A stretch of 64,000 nucleotides of DNA from Euryhalocaulis sp050486445 (GTDB lineage: Bacteria; Pseudomonadota; Alphaproteobacteria; Caulobacterales; Maricaulaceae), in the NCBI GenBank assembly GCA_050486445.1, contig JBJHDH010000012.1:1-64000 (forward strand), read 5' to 3'. Of the stretch, positions 8,507 to 17,161 are shown one piece after another. The position numbers were made by a program, and so were the translations under genes. Positions within the stretch are counted from its first letter, which is position 1. Each line of letters starts with the position of its first letter. The notes under the pieces were generated by a model. The model searched no databases, was not told where the DNA came from, and saw only the letters and a list, made by a program, of their open reading frames with translations.

Positions 8507-9424
8507 ATGAAGAATGCACGGCCCGCACGGCACACGCGCGCAGAGCTTTACGCCGTTCTGGACACGTATCTGGCGGCGCTGGAGGCGAACGACCCGACAC
8601 AGGTCAACTGGTCTGACACCGTGTTCAACACCGAGAACAATGTCGCCCTGACGGTGGGGGACGGCATGTGGGTCACGGTGACGGCGCGCGGCTCCTATGA
8701 TCTGCGCTTCTGCGATCCGGAACAGGGCACGGTCGGTTTCTTCGGCTCGATCTTCGAGACGACCGAGGATGAATCCCCGTTCGCCATGTGGCTGGGCGTC
8801 GATGACCAGGGCCGGGTGAACCGGGTCGAGGCGCTGGCCCTGCGCAAGGTCGATCACACCATGCCGTTCCGCGATCCGAAATTCTGGGACAAGCCCCAGC
8901 TCAACGAATTTTTGCCGCCCGAAAAACAGACGCCGCGCGCGCGCCTCATCAGCTTCGCCGACGGCTATTTCGATACGCTGCAACTCAATGACGGAACGCT
9001 GTTCACGACATTCCATCCGGACGCCAACCGGGTGGAGAATGGCTACCAGACCACGAACAACAATCACGACGAGCTTTCAAAACACATCCCGGTCGTTCGG
9101 CTGGGCTGCACCGAGCAGTTCGAGAAGGGTTATTATAAATTCGACGACCGGCTACGCGGCCGGCGCTTTCCCGTGGTGGATGTGGAGCGCGGCCTGGTGC
9201 TGGGCGCGGGCTTTATCGACCATGCCGGCAAATTGCGCGACTTCACCCTGACCGACGGCACGCCGGCGAAGAGTCCGTTCCTGCGGCCCCAGACGCTGAA
9301 CCTGCTGGAGCTGTTCAAGGTGAAGGACGGCGCCATCGAACAGATCGAGGCCACTTTCATCTCCGTGCCCTATCACATGCCTTCGCCCTGGGACGGCCTG
9401 GCGCAGCCGGACCCCTACCGGTGA
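8507..9424 (+). CDS. NTF2-like (possibly DUF8021) protein, two-domain
   Basis: 305 residues from the ATG at 8507; the frame is open much further upstream, but that part overlaps the aldehyde dehydrogenase. The protein seems to hold two SnoaL/NTF2-like halves: residues about 12-115 (ELYAVLDTYLAALEANDPTQVNWSD...) and about 140-290 (RARLISFADGYFDTLQLNDGTLFTTFHPDANRVENG...). It ends in a conserved-looking IEATFISVPYHMPSPWDG. Cone-shaped folds of this kind often hold hydrophobic substrates for isomerases or dehydratases. There is no signal peptide. The stop overlaps the GTG start of the MFS gene by four bases, so the two are translationally coupled. The exact reaction is unknown. Confidence 0.6.
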   Translation: MKNARPARHTRAELYAVLDTYLAALEANDPTQVNWSDTVFNTENNVALTVGDGMWVTVTARGSYDLRFCDPEQGTVGFFGSIFETTEDESPFAMWLGVDDQGRVNRVEALALRKVDHTMPFRDPKFWDKPQLNEFLPPEKQTPRARLISFADGYFDTLQLNDGTLFTTFHPDANRVENGYQTTNNNHDELSKHIPVVRLGCTEQFEKGYYKFDDRLRGRRFPVVDVERGLVLGAGFIDHAGKLRDFTLTDGTPAKSPFLRPQTLNLLELFKVKDGAIEQIEATFISVPYHMPSPWDGLAQPDPYR

Positions 9425-10848
9425 GCGCGGATATCGCCGCGGGCGCCGCCGCCCCTGGGGGCGGGCGCACCGTCGACGCCGTGATCGACGAAGGAGGCCT
9501 TTCCGGCTTTCAGATCGCAGCGCTTTTTATGTGCATGCTGATCCTGTTTCTGGACGGCTTCGACATTCAGACCATGTCGCTGGTGGTCACGCCGCTGGCG
9601 CAGGAATGGGGACTGGGGCGCGAAAGCTTTGGCGGCGCGCTGTCCGCCGCCAATTTCGGCGTTCTGTTTTCCGCCCTGCTGCTTGGCCCCATCGGCGACA
9701 GTGTCGGGCGCAAGCCGGTGACGCTGTGCGCCCTGCTGGTGGTGGCGATCAGCACGCTGGCCGCGACCACGGCGGCGAATATCGAGGAACTCACCTTCTG
9801 GCGCTTCATCACCGGGCTTGGTCTCGGCGCCGGAATGCCGAACGCCTATGCGCTGGCCACCGAGGTGGCGCCGGCGCGGATGCGCTCGGCCGTTATCGTC
9901 ATCGCGGGCAGCACCGTGGCCGCCGGCGCCATGACCGCCGGTCTGATCGCCCCATGGCTGATGTCGTTCGGCGACTGGCGTATGGTGTTCTATGCCGGCG
10001 GCGTTCTGCCGCTGATCGTCTGCGTGCTGTTCGCTTTCGCCCTGCCGGAATCGCCGCGCCTGCTGGCGGTGCGCAGGTGGGGCGATCCGCGTATCGGGCG
10101 CTTTCTGGAACGCGCCGGGCTGGGCGGCGCGCAATCCCTGAATCCGCCAGAGCGCGCCGCGGCGCCCGAGGCGCCGCCCGCCACGATCTACCGCCAGGGT
10201 TTTCTTGGCCGGGCGGCCGCGGCGGCCGCCCTCTCCCGCCAGGGTTTCGCGAAAGCCACGGCGCCCGTCGCGGGGCTGTTCGAACCCCGATTTCTGGGCG
10301 CGACGCTGCTGTTATGGGCCAGCTATACGCTGGTCGCCTCAATCCTGTATCTGCTGATCGGCTGGCTGCCGGCTCTGCTGGACGGTGTCGGCTGGCCGCT
10401 GGCCGCGGCACAGCGCGGCGGCGTTCTGATCCAGCTCGGCGGCATTATCGGCGGCATTTCCTATGCGGTGTATGTGCGGAAGGGCAAACCGCATTACGCG
10501 CTGGTCGCGGCGATGGTGCTGGCCACCGTCTCCATCGCCATGTTCTGGGTGACGCCGCCGACCTATCTGGTCTGGGGCGTCGTGCTGACCGCGCTGGGGG
10601 CCGGGGTTTCCGGCGCGCTGTTCGCGCTGCTCGCCGTCGCGGGCGGAGTCTATCCTCCGGCGATGCGGGCCACGGGGTTGAGCTATATGGTCGGGGTTTC
10701 ACGCATCGCCGCAGCGGTCAGTCCGCTGATCGGCGGCGCCCTGCTGGCCATGGGATTCGAGACGGTCGCGGTGCTGAGCCTGCTGATTGTGCCCATGATC
10801 GTGGCCGCGCTGGCTGCGATGATGCTGCCACGGGTCATTCCACGCTAA
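9421..10848 (+). CDS. MFS transporter, aromatic acid:H+ symporter (AAHS) type
   Basis: 475 residues starting with GTG inside the previous stop. Twelve hydrophobic segments are visible. The AAHS marks are present: DGFD in helix 1 (LILFLDGFDIQTMSLVVTPL), the loop 2-3 motif GDSVGRKPVTL, and RFITGLGLGAGMPNAYALATEVAPARMRS. Proteins such as PcaK and BenK use these to bring hydroxybenzoates across the inner membrane with protons. The coupling to the NTF2-like gene and the upstream aldehyde dehydrogenase suggests import of the compound that the operon degrades. The central loop (about 220-265) is longer than usual and Ala-rich. Confidence 0.88.
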   Translation: MSADIAAGAAAPGGGRTVDAVIDEGGLSGFQIAALFMCMLILFLDGFDIQTMSLVVTPLAQEWGLGRESFGGALSAANFGVLFSALLLGPIGDSVGRKPVTLCALLVVAISTLAATTAANIEELTFWRFITGLGLGAGMPNAYALATEVAPARMRSAVIVIAGSTVAAGAMTAGLIAPWLMSFGDWRMVFYAGGVLPLIVCVLFAFALPESPRLLAVRRWGDPRIGRFLERAGLGGAQSLNPPERAAAPEAPPATIYRQGFLGRAAAAAALSRQGFAKATAPVAGLFEPRFLGATLLLWASYTLVASILYLLIGWLPALLDGVGWPLAAAQRGGVLIQLGGIIGGISYAVYVRKGKPHYALVAAMVLATVSIAMFWVTPPTYLVWGVVLTALGAGVSGALFALLAVAGGVYPPAMRATGLSYMVGVSRIAAAVSPLIGGALLAMGFETVAVLSLLIVPMIVAALAAMMLPRVIPR

Positions 10849-10896
10849 GATAACAAGGTAAAAAGACGGCGCGCGTAGCGGGGGAGGCCGCTGACG

Positions 10897-11781
10897 ATGC
10901 TGGACGGGATCGTGAACAGCGTATTCCTGGGACTACTGGGGCTGCTCGCGGCTATTGTGGTTCCGTGCCTGCTGGCGGCCGCCGCCGCGGGCTGGGCGCT
11001 GGGCCGCCGCCAGCTCCGGCGGAAGAGCGCCCTGCCCCCGGCAGCCGGAAGCAGAGATGGCGGTGTGGAAGACCTGCGTACGGCAATGCTGGATTCCGTG
11101 GCGCACGACCTGCGCGCGCCGCTAGCCGCGATTCTGGGCGCGGCGACAACGCTGCAGGAACTGGATGAAAAGCTGAGCAGCGGCCAGCGGCGTGAACTGG
11201 CCGGAGCCATCGCCGATGAATCGCGGAGGCTGGATGTCTGGCTCCAGAACCTGCTGGACATGAACAGACTGGACCACGCCGCGCTGCATGCCCGCGCCGG
11301 GCGGACCGACCTGCGCGAGGCCGCGGCCGCGGCGCGCACGCGGCTGAGCGCGGCGCTGGAGGGACGCGAAGTCAGCCTTCATATTCCCGAAGAAGCGGCG
11401 TTTGTTATGGCCGACGCGACGTTGCTGGAGCAGATTCTGCTCAACCTGCTGGATAACGCGATCAAGCACGGCCGCGGCCATATCGAGATCGCCGCAGTGC
11501 GGGCGAACGGCGCCATCATGCTGTCCCTCACCGATGACGGGCCGGGCGTGCCCGAAGCCGCGCGCACCCGCATTTTCGAGCCGTTCCAGCGCGCCGCCGC
11601 CGGCGTGGCCGGTTCGGGCCTGGGTCTTTCCGTGGCGCATGGCTTCGCCGTCGCCATGAACGGTACGCTGACCCTGGATACGCGGCGGGGCGGCGGGGCG
11701 CGGTTCGTGCTGACCCTGCCCTGCTCGCCAGCGGATGAACCGGGCGGCGCACAGGCTCCGGCGCTACGACATGCCAGCTAA
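10897..11781 (+). CDS. Sensor histidine kinase, KdpD C-terminal-like
   Basis: 294 residues. One N-terminal membrane segment (about 8-34) leads straight to the kinase core. The phospho-acceptor is His70 in SVAHDLRAPLAAILGAATTL, which closely follows the KdpD pattern. HATPase boxes follow: N box LLNLLDNAIKH, D/F boxes DDGPGVPEAARTRIFEPF and G box GSGLGLSVA. Unlike KdpD there is no KdpD/Usp input module and no four-helix DUF4118 bundle, so the sensor part is almost absent. The response-regulator gene overlaps its end by 11 bases. GGAGG precedes the ATG. No kdpFABC genes are in the window, so the signal is unknown. Confidence 0.88.
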   Translation: MLDGIVNSVFLGLLGLLAAIVVPCLLAAAAAGWALGRRQLRRKSALPPAAGSRDGGVEDLRTAMLDSVAHDLRAPLAAILGAATTLQELDEKLSSGQRRELAGAIADESRRLDVWLQNLLDMNRLDHAALHARAGRTDLREAAAAARTRLSAALEGREVSLHIPEEAAFVMADATLLEQILLNLLDNAIKHGRGHIEIAAVRANGAIMLSLTDDGPGVPEAARTRIFEPFQRAAAGVAGSGLGLSVAHGFAVAMNGTLTLDTRRGGGARFVLTLPCSPADEPGGAQAPALRHAS

Positions 11782-12481
11782 CGACATCATCGCACCCGGC
11801 GCGCGCATTCTGGTTATCGACGACGATGCGCAAATTCGCCGTTTTCTGCGCATCAGTCTGGAGGCCAGCGGCTTTGAAACGATCGAGAGCCGGCTGGGCG
11901 ACGAGGCGCTGAAGAAGATGGCGCTGGAGCGGCCGGATCTGGCGATTCTCGATCTCGGTCTGCCAGACATGGACGGCATGGATGTCATCGCCCGGATGCG
12001 CGAATGGACCGGAACGCCGATCATCGTGCTCTCGGGCCGCGGGAGCGAACAGGACAAGGTGCAGGCGCTGGACGCCGGGGCCAACGACTATGTCGTCAAA
12101 CCCTTCGGCGTGCTGGAGCTGCTGGCGCGGGTGCGCGCGGCGCTGCGCCAGGCGGCGCGCCCCGGCCTGCCGGCGGACGCGATCGTGCGTATTGGCGACC
12201 TGGAGATTGACCTTGCGGCGCGGCGCGTACGGCTGAAAGCCGCGATCGTGCGGCTGACAAAAAAAGAGTTCGAACTGCTAAAGGCGCTAGCCCAGAATCC
12301 GGGGCGGGTGTTAACCCATGCACAATTGCTGGACGCGGTCTGGGGACCTGCGCATACCGAGCAGTCGCAATATTTGCGTTTTTATATCGGCCAGTTGCGC
12401 AAAAAACTGCGAGACGATTCGGATAGTCCGCGCTTCATCCATACGGAACAGGGCGTGGGTTATCGTCTGGCGATGGAATAG
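11771..12481 (+). CDS. OmpR/KdpE-type response regulator
   Basis: 236 residues from the ATG at 11771 within the end of the kinase gene. The receiver domain (about 12-125) has the acidic pair in ILVIDDDAQ, phospho-acceptor Asp61 in LAILDLGLPDMDG and the conserved Lys in DYVVKPF. A winged-helix DNA-binding domain (about 140-232, LTKKEFELLKALAQNPGRVLTHAQLLDAVWG...YRLAME) follows. It closely resembles KdpE. It would be phosphorylated by the overlapping kinase and bind DNA as a dimer. Possible targets are the AAHS operon upstream or the tonB operon downstream, separated by an AT-richer 337-base gap; this is not shown by the sequence. Confidence 0.92.
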   Translation: MPANDIIAPGARILVIDDDAQIRRFLRISLEASGFETIESRLGDEALKKMALERPDLAILDLGLPDMDGMDVIARMREWTGTPIIVLSGRGSEQDKVQALDAGANDYVVKPFGVLELLARVRAALRQAARPGLPADAIVRIGDLEIDLAARRVRLKAAIVRLTKKEFELLKALAQNPGRVLTHAQLLDAVWGPAHTEQSQYLRFYIGQLRKKLRDDSDSPRFIHTEQGVGYRLAME

Positions 12482-12818
12482 ACAGCTTCGTGTGACACGG
12501 GAATTTGCTGGCTGGTTTTGTAAGGATTTGATAAGAATCTAACAAAATTCTGTGATATTGTGCATTGCTCACTAATAGCAGCACGGCCAGTGCAATGCTT
12601 TGGTCACAGCAGCTAACAACGCTGCCTTGACCGATGGCCAGCAAGACGCCATCCATCGTAAGATGGGGTCACTCGGGGGAGGCGGCGGCTCACATGAGCA
12701 CCTGCATGTCGTCTTCCGGCCGCCGGCCGTCTCCTGTGGAGAGGGCCCTGCGGCCGATTTATTGTCCGCCGTGCGTCGGGGAAAGCGCACGGCTCAGGGT
12801 CCGGAAGGGGGAGCCTGA
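12482..12818. other. Intergenic leader of the tonB operon
   Basis: 337 bases without a convincing gene. The first 120 bases are clearly richer in A+T than the surroundings (for example TTGATAAGAATCTAACAAAA near 12527) and are the likely promoter area for the tonB operon, though I could not place a confident -35/-10 pair. A hairpin with 7-base arms CCGTGCG/CGCACGG (12769-12775 and 12786-12792) stands about 27 bases before the tonB start. Short open frames here are GC-driven and lack family resemblance. Confidence 0.5.
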
Positions 12819-13460
12819 ATGATTCAGTACGGGCAGAAACAAGGTCTGGGCACCAAAGCCTGGGGCATCGGCGCCGTTGTGGTTCTGCATGCCTTTATGG
12901 GCTGGGTTCTGATCTCCGGTCTGGGCAACAGGGTCGTCGATTTCATCGTCGAGCCGATCATCACTGAGGTGATCGAGGACATCCCGCCGCCGCCGGAGGA
13001 TGTGCCGCCGCCGCCGCCGCCGCCGGATATCGACGTGCCGCCGCCGCCGATGGTTCCGATTCCGGAAATCCAGTTCGATGCGCCGCCGCCGCCGACCGCG
13101 GTGCAGGCTGTGCAAGCTGGCGAGCCCGTGGCGGAAACGCCGGTTGTCGTTCCGCCCGCGCCGCCCGCGCCGACGGGGCCGACCACGAATCCGCAACGCC
13201 GCGGCCGCGCGGGCGAACTGCCGCCCTATCCGGAGGCCTCGCTCCGCCTCAACGAGGAAGGCGAGACCGTCGTGCGCGTGTGTGTCTCGGCCGATGGCCG
13301 GGTAGAGAGCGCCGATGTCTCCGATTCCAGCGGCTCGCGCCGTCTGGACACCGCCGCGGTCAACTGGCTGCGCCGTCAACGCTTCGATCCGGGCCTGACC
13401 AACGGCGTGCCGGAAGCCAAATGCACGCAGACCATCGTCGCCTGGGAGATACCCAGATGA
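12819..13460 (+). CDS. tonB: TonB-family energy transducer
   Basis: 213 residues. One N-terminal membrane anchor (GIGAVVVLHAFMGWVLISGL) is followed by a Pro-rich periplasmic spacer of about 75 residues with PPPPEDVPPPPPPPDIDVPPPP repeats. The TonB C-terminal domain (about 140-213) has LPPYPEASLRLNEEGETVVRVCV and ends VNWLRRQRFDPGLTNG...WEIPR. It transmits proton-motive force from ExbB/ExbD to outer-membrane TonB-dependent receptors. The next three genes encode the ExbB and ExbD partners, and GGAAGGGGGAG precedes the start. No TonB-dependent receptor gene is in this window. Confidence 0.93.
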   Translation: MIQYGQKQGLGTKAWGIGAVVVLHAFMGWVLISGLGNRVVDFIVEPIITEVIEDIPPPPEDVPPPPPPPDIDVPPPPMVPIPEIQFDAPPPPTAVQAVQAGEPVAETPVVVPPAPPAPTGPTTNPQRRGRAGELPPYPEASLRLNEEGETVVRVCVSADGRVESADVSDSSGSRRLDTAAVNWLRRQRFDPGLTNGVPEAKCTQTIVAWEIPR

Positions 13461-13562
13461 TCTGCGCCCACTGTTTGCTGCTCGCGCGGCAAGGCGATCC
13501 GCCAGCGCACACGGCATGATTGCTGCATCGAATCCTTCGGAATGACTGTTCAACCAAATCGA

Positions 13563-13595
13563 ATCGGAAGCGCGACGCGGAAAGCCGTCGCTTCC
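13563..13595 (+). promoter_or_regulatory. Hairpin in the tonB-exbB spacer
   Basis: Perfect 7-base arms GGAAGCG (13566-13572) and CGCTTCC (13589-13595) enclose a partly self-complementary loop. The structure ends 17 bases before the exbB start codon. It is followed by GGGAGAG, the exbB ribosome-binding site, not by a T run, so it is more likely an mRNA-processing or stability element than a terminator. It may set the higher exbB dose relative to tonB. Confidence 0.4.
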
Positions 13596-13612
13596 CCACT
13601 GGGAGAGAACCA

Positions 13613-14548
13613 ATGACCATGATCTCGGGCGCCCGGACCTGCATGAAAGCCTTCGCCGCCGCCGCTCTGGTGATGACGCTCGGCGCAACGCCCGTCCTGG
13701 CTCAGGAAGAAGTTGAAGAGCCTGCTGCGGAAGAAACCGCCCCGGCCGACGTGCTGGGCCAGGATCCGCTGGCTGATCCGTTCGCCGCCGACCCCTTCGC
13801 TGCGGATCCGTTCGCCGCGGATCCGTTCGCCGATCCGTTCGCCGATCCGTTCGCGGACGACTTCGTCGATGAATTCGCCGCCGATGAAGTGGCCGAGGAT
13901 TTCGACCCCTACTCGATCCAGCACATGTGGGATCACGGCGACGTGGTGTCGCGCACGACCCTGATTGTGCTGATCCTGATGTCGGCGGCGAGCTGGTACA
14001 TCATCGCCACCAAGGCGATCGACCAGACCCGGCTGATGAACCAGGCGCGCCGCCTGTCGCATTTCTGGGGCGCTGGCAATGTTAACGAGGGCCTGAACAA
14101 GCTCGGCTCCCGCAGCCCCTATCATGGCATCGCCAGCGTGGCGGACATTGAGGGGCAGGACCGCGGAGGCGGGCTGGCCAACCGGATCGCCGTGCGCCGC
14201 CGCGCGGAAATCGACCTGGGCCGCGCCGTGGATGTGATCAACAACCGCCTGCAAAGCGGCATGGCCGTGCTGGCCACCGTCGGCGCCACCGCGCCGTTCG
14301 TGGGACTGCTGGGCACGGTGTGGGGCATCCGGAACGCGCTGATCGAGATCGGCATCGCCGGCGAGCCCAGCATCGAGCGGGTCGCGGGCCCGGTCGGTGA
14401 GGCGCTGCTGATGACCGCCCTCGGCCTGATCGTCGCCGTGCCGGCCGTGTTCATGTACAACGTGTTCAGCCGCCGCAACAAAAAGGCGATGGAAATCGTC
14501 AAGGGCTTCGCCGCGGATGTCGACGCCCTCGTGGTTTCCGCCACCTGA
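13613..14548 (+). CDS. exbB: MotA/TolQ/ExbB proton channel with signal peptide and DPFA repeats
   Basis: 311 residues from the ATG at 13613 (GGGAGAG upstream). It has a cleavable signal (about 1-30, ending TPVLAQ), an acidic periplasmic stretch with a tandem DPFA/DPFAA repeat (residues 51-83), then three membrane helices. The conserved channel part is ATVGATAPFVGLLGTVWGIRNAL (about 225-247) and ALLMTALGLIVAVPAVFMYN. With ExbD it forms the proton channel energising TonB. The signal peptide plus acidic extension occurs in some alphaproteobacterial ExbB proteins, but the repeat is unusual. Two exbD genes follow within 55 bases each. Confidence 0.92.
   Translation: MTMISGARTCMKAFAAAALVMTLGATPVLAQEEVEEPAAEETAPADVLGQDPLADPFAADPFAADPFAADPFADPFADPFADDFVDEFAADEVAEDFDPYSIQHMWDHGDVVSRTTLIVLILMSAASWYIIATKAIDQTRLMNQARRLSHFWGAGNVNEGLNKLGSRSPYHGIASVADIEGQDRGGGLANRIAVRRRAEIDLGRAVDVINNRLQSGMAVLATVGATAPFVGLLGTVWGIRNALIEIGIAGEPSIERVAGPVGEALLMTALGLIVAVPAVFMYNVFSRRNKKAMEIVKGFAADVDALVVSAT
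13763..13861 (+). repeat. In-frame DPFA/DPFAA tandem repeat within exbB
   Basis: The exbB reading frame holds DPLA, then DPFAA three times, then DPFA three times and a closing DD. The unit GATCCGTTCGCC recurs nearly unchanged at nucleotide level, so the repeat probably expands and contracts by slippage or unequal recombination. It lies in the periplasmic extension between the signal peptide and the first channel helix. Confidence 0.85.
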
Positions 14549-14588
14549 GCATAGCGACTAACCGAAGCGAACCCGACGGGAGACCGCT

Positions 14589-15020
14589 ATGGGAATGCCA
14601 GTTCCAGGCCTGAATGAGCCGGACGACGATTTCGAGCTCAACTCGACGATCAACGTCGTCCCGCTGGTGGACATCATGCTGGTGATGCTCATCATCTTCC
14701 TGATCGCTATTCCCGTGGCGATCGCGACGATCAACGTGCAATTGCCGCGTGAAGAGAACGTTGTGACAATGACAACGCCTCAGAACGTCAACATTGCCGT
14801 GGATATCGACGGCAACATCTACTGGAACCAGACCCGTATTTCCGAAGACGAACTGATGGATCGGCTGCGCGCCGCCGCCGTCATCGTTCCCCAGCCGGAA
14901 GTCCACATACGGGGCGACGAAGCCACGCGGTACGAGAATGTCGGCCGCGTGGTGCTCGCCGCCCAGCGGGTCGGCATCATGCAGGTGGGCTTCATCACCC
15001 AGCCGCCCGGACGTCTATAA
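14589..15020 (+). CDS. exbD: ExbD/TolR biopolymer transport protein (first copy)
   Basis: 143 residues. A short acidic N-terminus leads to one membrane helix with the essential Asp (NVVPLVDIMLVMLIIFLIAIPV), then a periplasmic domain (about 55-143) ending in VGRVVLAAQRVGIMQVGFITQPPGRL. It pairs with ExbB to convert proton flow to TonB motion. The gene lies 40 bases after exbB and 54 bases before a second exbD that differs in sequence, so the channel may be a hetero-oligomer. Confidence 0.93.
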   Translation: MGMPVPGLNEPDDDFELNSTINVVPLVDIMLVMLIIFLIAIPVAIATINVQLPREENVVTMTTPQNVNIAVDIDGNIYWNQTRISEDELMDRLRAAAVIVPQPEVHIRGDEATRYENVGRVVLAAQRVGIMQVGFITQPPGRL

Positions 15021-15074
15021 CGCGGCGGAACAGGCCAAAGACCCGAGGGCAGAACAGACTTCAGGAGACCCGTT

Positions 15075-15500
15075 ATGGGCATGCAAGTAGATATGAAGGC
15101 CAGTGATGACGACGAGATCACCGACATCAATGTGGTGCCGCTGATCGACGTCATGCTCGTCCTGCTCGTCATGCTCATCATTTCGCTGCCGCCGCAAACC
15201 CATGCGGTGAAGCTCGACATGCCCCGCCCGCAGGACCGCCCGCCTCCGGTTGAGGAAGAGCCGCGGGTGATCTCCGTGGGCGTGGATTTCGACGGCACCT
15301 ATTACTGGAACGATGAAATGGTCACCCGCACCGGGCTGGATGCGCGCCTGACCATGGCGGCGGGCGAGTTTCCGCAGCCGGAACTGCACATCCGGCCGCA
15401 CCGGCTGGCGGAATACCGCTATGTGGCCGGCGTGCTGGCCTCGGCCCAGCGGCGCGGCCTGATCCGCATTGGCGTGGTCGGCGGCGCCGGAGCAAGCTGA
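15075..15500 (+). CDS. exbD: ExbD/TolR biopolymer transport protein (second copy)
   Basis: 141 residues, same layout as the previous gene: DINVVPLIDVMLVLLVMLIISLPP carries the conserved membrane Asp, and the periplasmic domain has YYWNDEMVTRTGLDARLTMAA and ends GLIRIGVVGGAGAS. Its periplasmic half differs clearly from that of the first copy, as is usual for the paired exbD genes seen in sphingomonads and caulobacters. Same operon as tonB-exbB-exbD. Confidence 0.92.
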   Translation: MGMQVDMKASDDDEITDINVVPLIDVMLVLLVMLIISLPPQTHAVKLDMPRPQDRPPPVEEEPRVISVGVDFDGTYYWNDEMVTRTGLDARLTMAAGEFPQPELHIRPHRLAEYRYVAGVLASAQRRGLIRIGVVGGAGAS

Positions 15501-15690
15501 CGGCGCCGTCAGCGGCGCCGGGACGTTTGTCACATAGACCGTTTCAGATACGCCTGTTCATCCTGCGGGCCGTGACTGATACTGTGGTTTGCGCTGCGAG
15601 GCGTTCATCCTAAGTATATGTGGCGCGTGACAGGGTTACGAACGGCGCCTTTCCATAAACAGGCGCCAGAAAGTTTTTGGAGGCGACTGA

Positions 15691-16944
15691 ATGCTGGAAT
15701 CCCGCAATACAATCCGTGCGCTTCGCGCCGCGGCCTCGGCCATCGCCCTGACGGCCATGACCGCCGGCGGCGTCATGCTCGCCACGGGGCCGGCGAATGC
15801 GCAGGCGGCGATTGATAATGAAGCGGTCTACAACGCGCTGATGGAAGCGCGGGCGCTGGCCGAGGCGCGCAATCTGCAAGGCGCGCTGGCCAAGGTCGAT
15901 GAGGCCGCCGCCGTTCCGAACAAGACGCCGAATGACACGCTGCTGGTCGAACAAACCCGTCTCGCCTTTCTGACGGCCGCCCAGAATTGGGGCCGCGCCG
16001 CGACTTCGGCGCAGGCGATTATCGACACCGGCGGAGTGCCGGCGGCGGAGGTCCAGCGCCTGCGTCAGCAGATCGCGACATTCCGGTATCAGGCTGGTAA
16101 TCGCGACGCCGCCCGGCAAGCGGCGGAAGCCTATATCGACCAGTATGGCGCCACTATGGACATGCACCTGCTGCTGGCCCGTATCGGTATCGACACGCAG
16201 AATCATCAGCTCGCAATCCGCCACGCACGCGCCGCCATCGCCGCCGCGCGCGGCCGGCCTGATGAAAACCTGCTCCGCACGCTGTATTCCGCGGGCGCCC
16301 AGCAGAATGATTTTGGCGTCCAGTTCGAGGCGCTGGGGCTTCTGGTCACGCATTATCCCAAGGCTGAATACTGGCAGAGCATGATCGCCACGGCGCGGCG
16401 CGAGCCGGGCTTCGATACGCGCGGCCTGGGCGTCGACGTTTACCGGCTGATGATCGCCGCCGAGTTGCCGCTGACCGGCGAGCAGCGCATCAGCATGGCC
16501 GAGGAGATCATGATCGACGGCTGGCCCAACGAGGCCGCCCGTGTGCTGCAGGCGGGGTTCGCCGCTGGCGATCTGGGTCAGGGCGCCGAGGCCGCCCGGC
16601 ACCAGCGTCTGCTGGAGCGGGCGCAATCCGACGCCGCGCGTTTCCGCGAGGAGCGCGCCACCACGGAAGCCGAAGCGCAGGCCTCCTCCAACGGCGAACT
16701 GCTGGTGATCGTTGGCCAGAACTATCTGGACAATGAGGATTATGCCCGGGCGGCGGAGCTGATCTCCGCCGGGCTGGAAAGAGGCGGCGTCAGCCGCGAG
16801 CAGACCGCCCGGCTGCATCTGGGCATCGCGCAGATGAGAAGCGGTCAGGACGCCGCGGCGCGCCAGACCTTCAGCTCGATCCGCGGCGGCGCAGGCGCCG
16901 AGCGTCTGGCCAATATCTGGCTGCGGCTCCATAACGGCGGCTGA
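15691..16944 (+). CDS. Exported tetratricopeptide-repeat protein
   Basis: 417 residues with a signal peptide (about 1-37, ending GPANAQA) and then helical repeats throughout (for example NLQGALAKVDEAAAV, QLAIRHARAAIAAARGRP, DYARAAELISAGLERGG). Periplasmic TPR proteins of this kind often close tonB-exbB-exbD-exbD operons in sphingomonads and relatives, perhaps scaffolding the complex. The spacer from exbD is 190 bases and contains two GC-rich hairpins (one with GGCGCC arms near 15646-15664), so this gene may be partly independent. GGAGG precedes the start, and a strong terminator follows. Confidence 0.75.
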   Translation: MLESRNTIRALRAAASAIALTAMTAGGVMLATGPANAQAAIDNEAVYNALMEARALAEARNLQGALAKVDEAAAVPNKTPNDTLLVEQTRLAFLTAAQNWGRAATSAQAIIDTGGVPAAEVQRLRQQIATFRYQAGNRDAARQAAEAYIDQYGATMDMHLLLARIGIDTQNHQLAIRHARAAIAAARGRPDENLLRTLYSAGAQQNDFGVQFEALGLLVTHYPKAEYWQSMIATARREPGFDTRGLGVDVYRLMIAAELPLTGEQRISMAEEIMIDGWPNEAARVLQAGFAAGDLGQGAEAARHQRLLERAQSDAARFREERATTEAEAQASSNGELLVIVGQNYLDNEDYARAAELISAGLERGGVSREQTARLHLGIAQMRSGQDAAARQTFSSIRGGAGAERLANIWLRLHNGG

Positions 16945-16978
16945 TCGCACAACGTGCAAATAGTCTGACGGGAACAAA

Positions 16979-17012
16979 GAAAGCCCCGCCCCCATCCGGG
17001 GGCGGGGCTTTC
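16979..17012 (+). terminator. Rho-independent terminator after the tonB operon
   Basis: A perfect 13-base stem, AAGCCCCGCCCCC (16981-16993) with GGGGGCGGGGCTT (16998-17010), closes a 4-base loop. The flanking A run and short T run make it usable on both strands. It ends the tonB-exbB-exbD-exbD-TPR transcript. Confidence 0.85.
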
Positions 17013-17161
17013 CGCATTCCGGAGGCCCTTGCTCCGGGGCCCTTGCATGGCGTGGCGATTGGCGGGACGATGCCGTCCACCGGAATACAGGTGTGCACCG
17101 GAGGTGTCGGAACGGCGCGCGGAACATGACGCGCCGCCTGGCGGGGGAGGAAGACAGGCCC

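Noticed and set aside
12600..12818. Short Gly-rich open frame before tonB (72 codons)
   Set aside because: No ribosome-binding site, low-complexity product and no similarity recognised; treated as leader DNA.
13763..13861. Considered as a CRISPR-like or minisatellite array
   Set aside because: The unit is 12-15 bases, in frame, without spacers, and lies within the exbB coding sequence.
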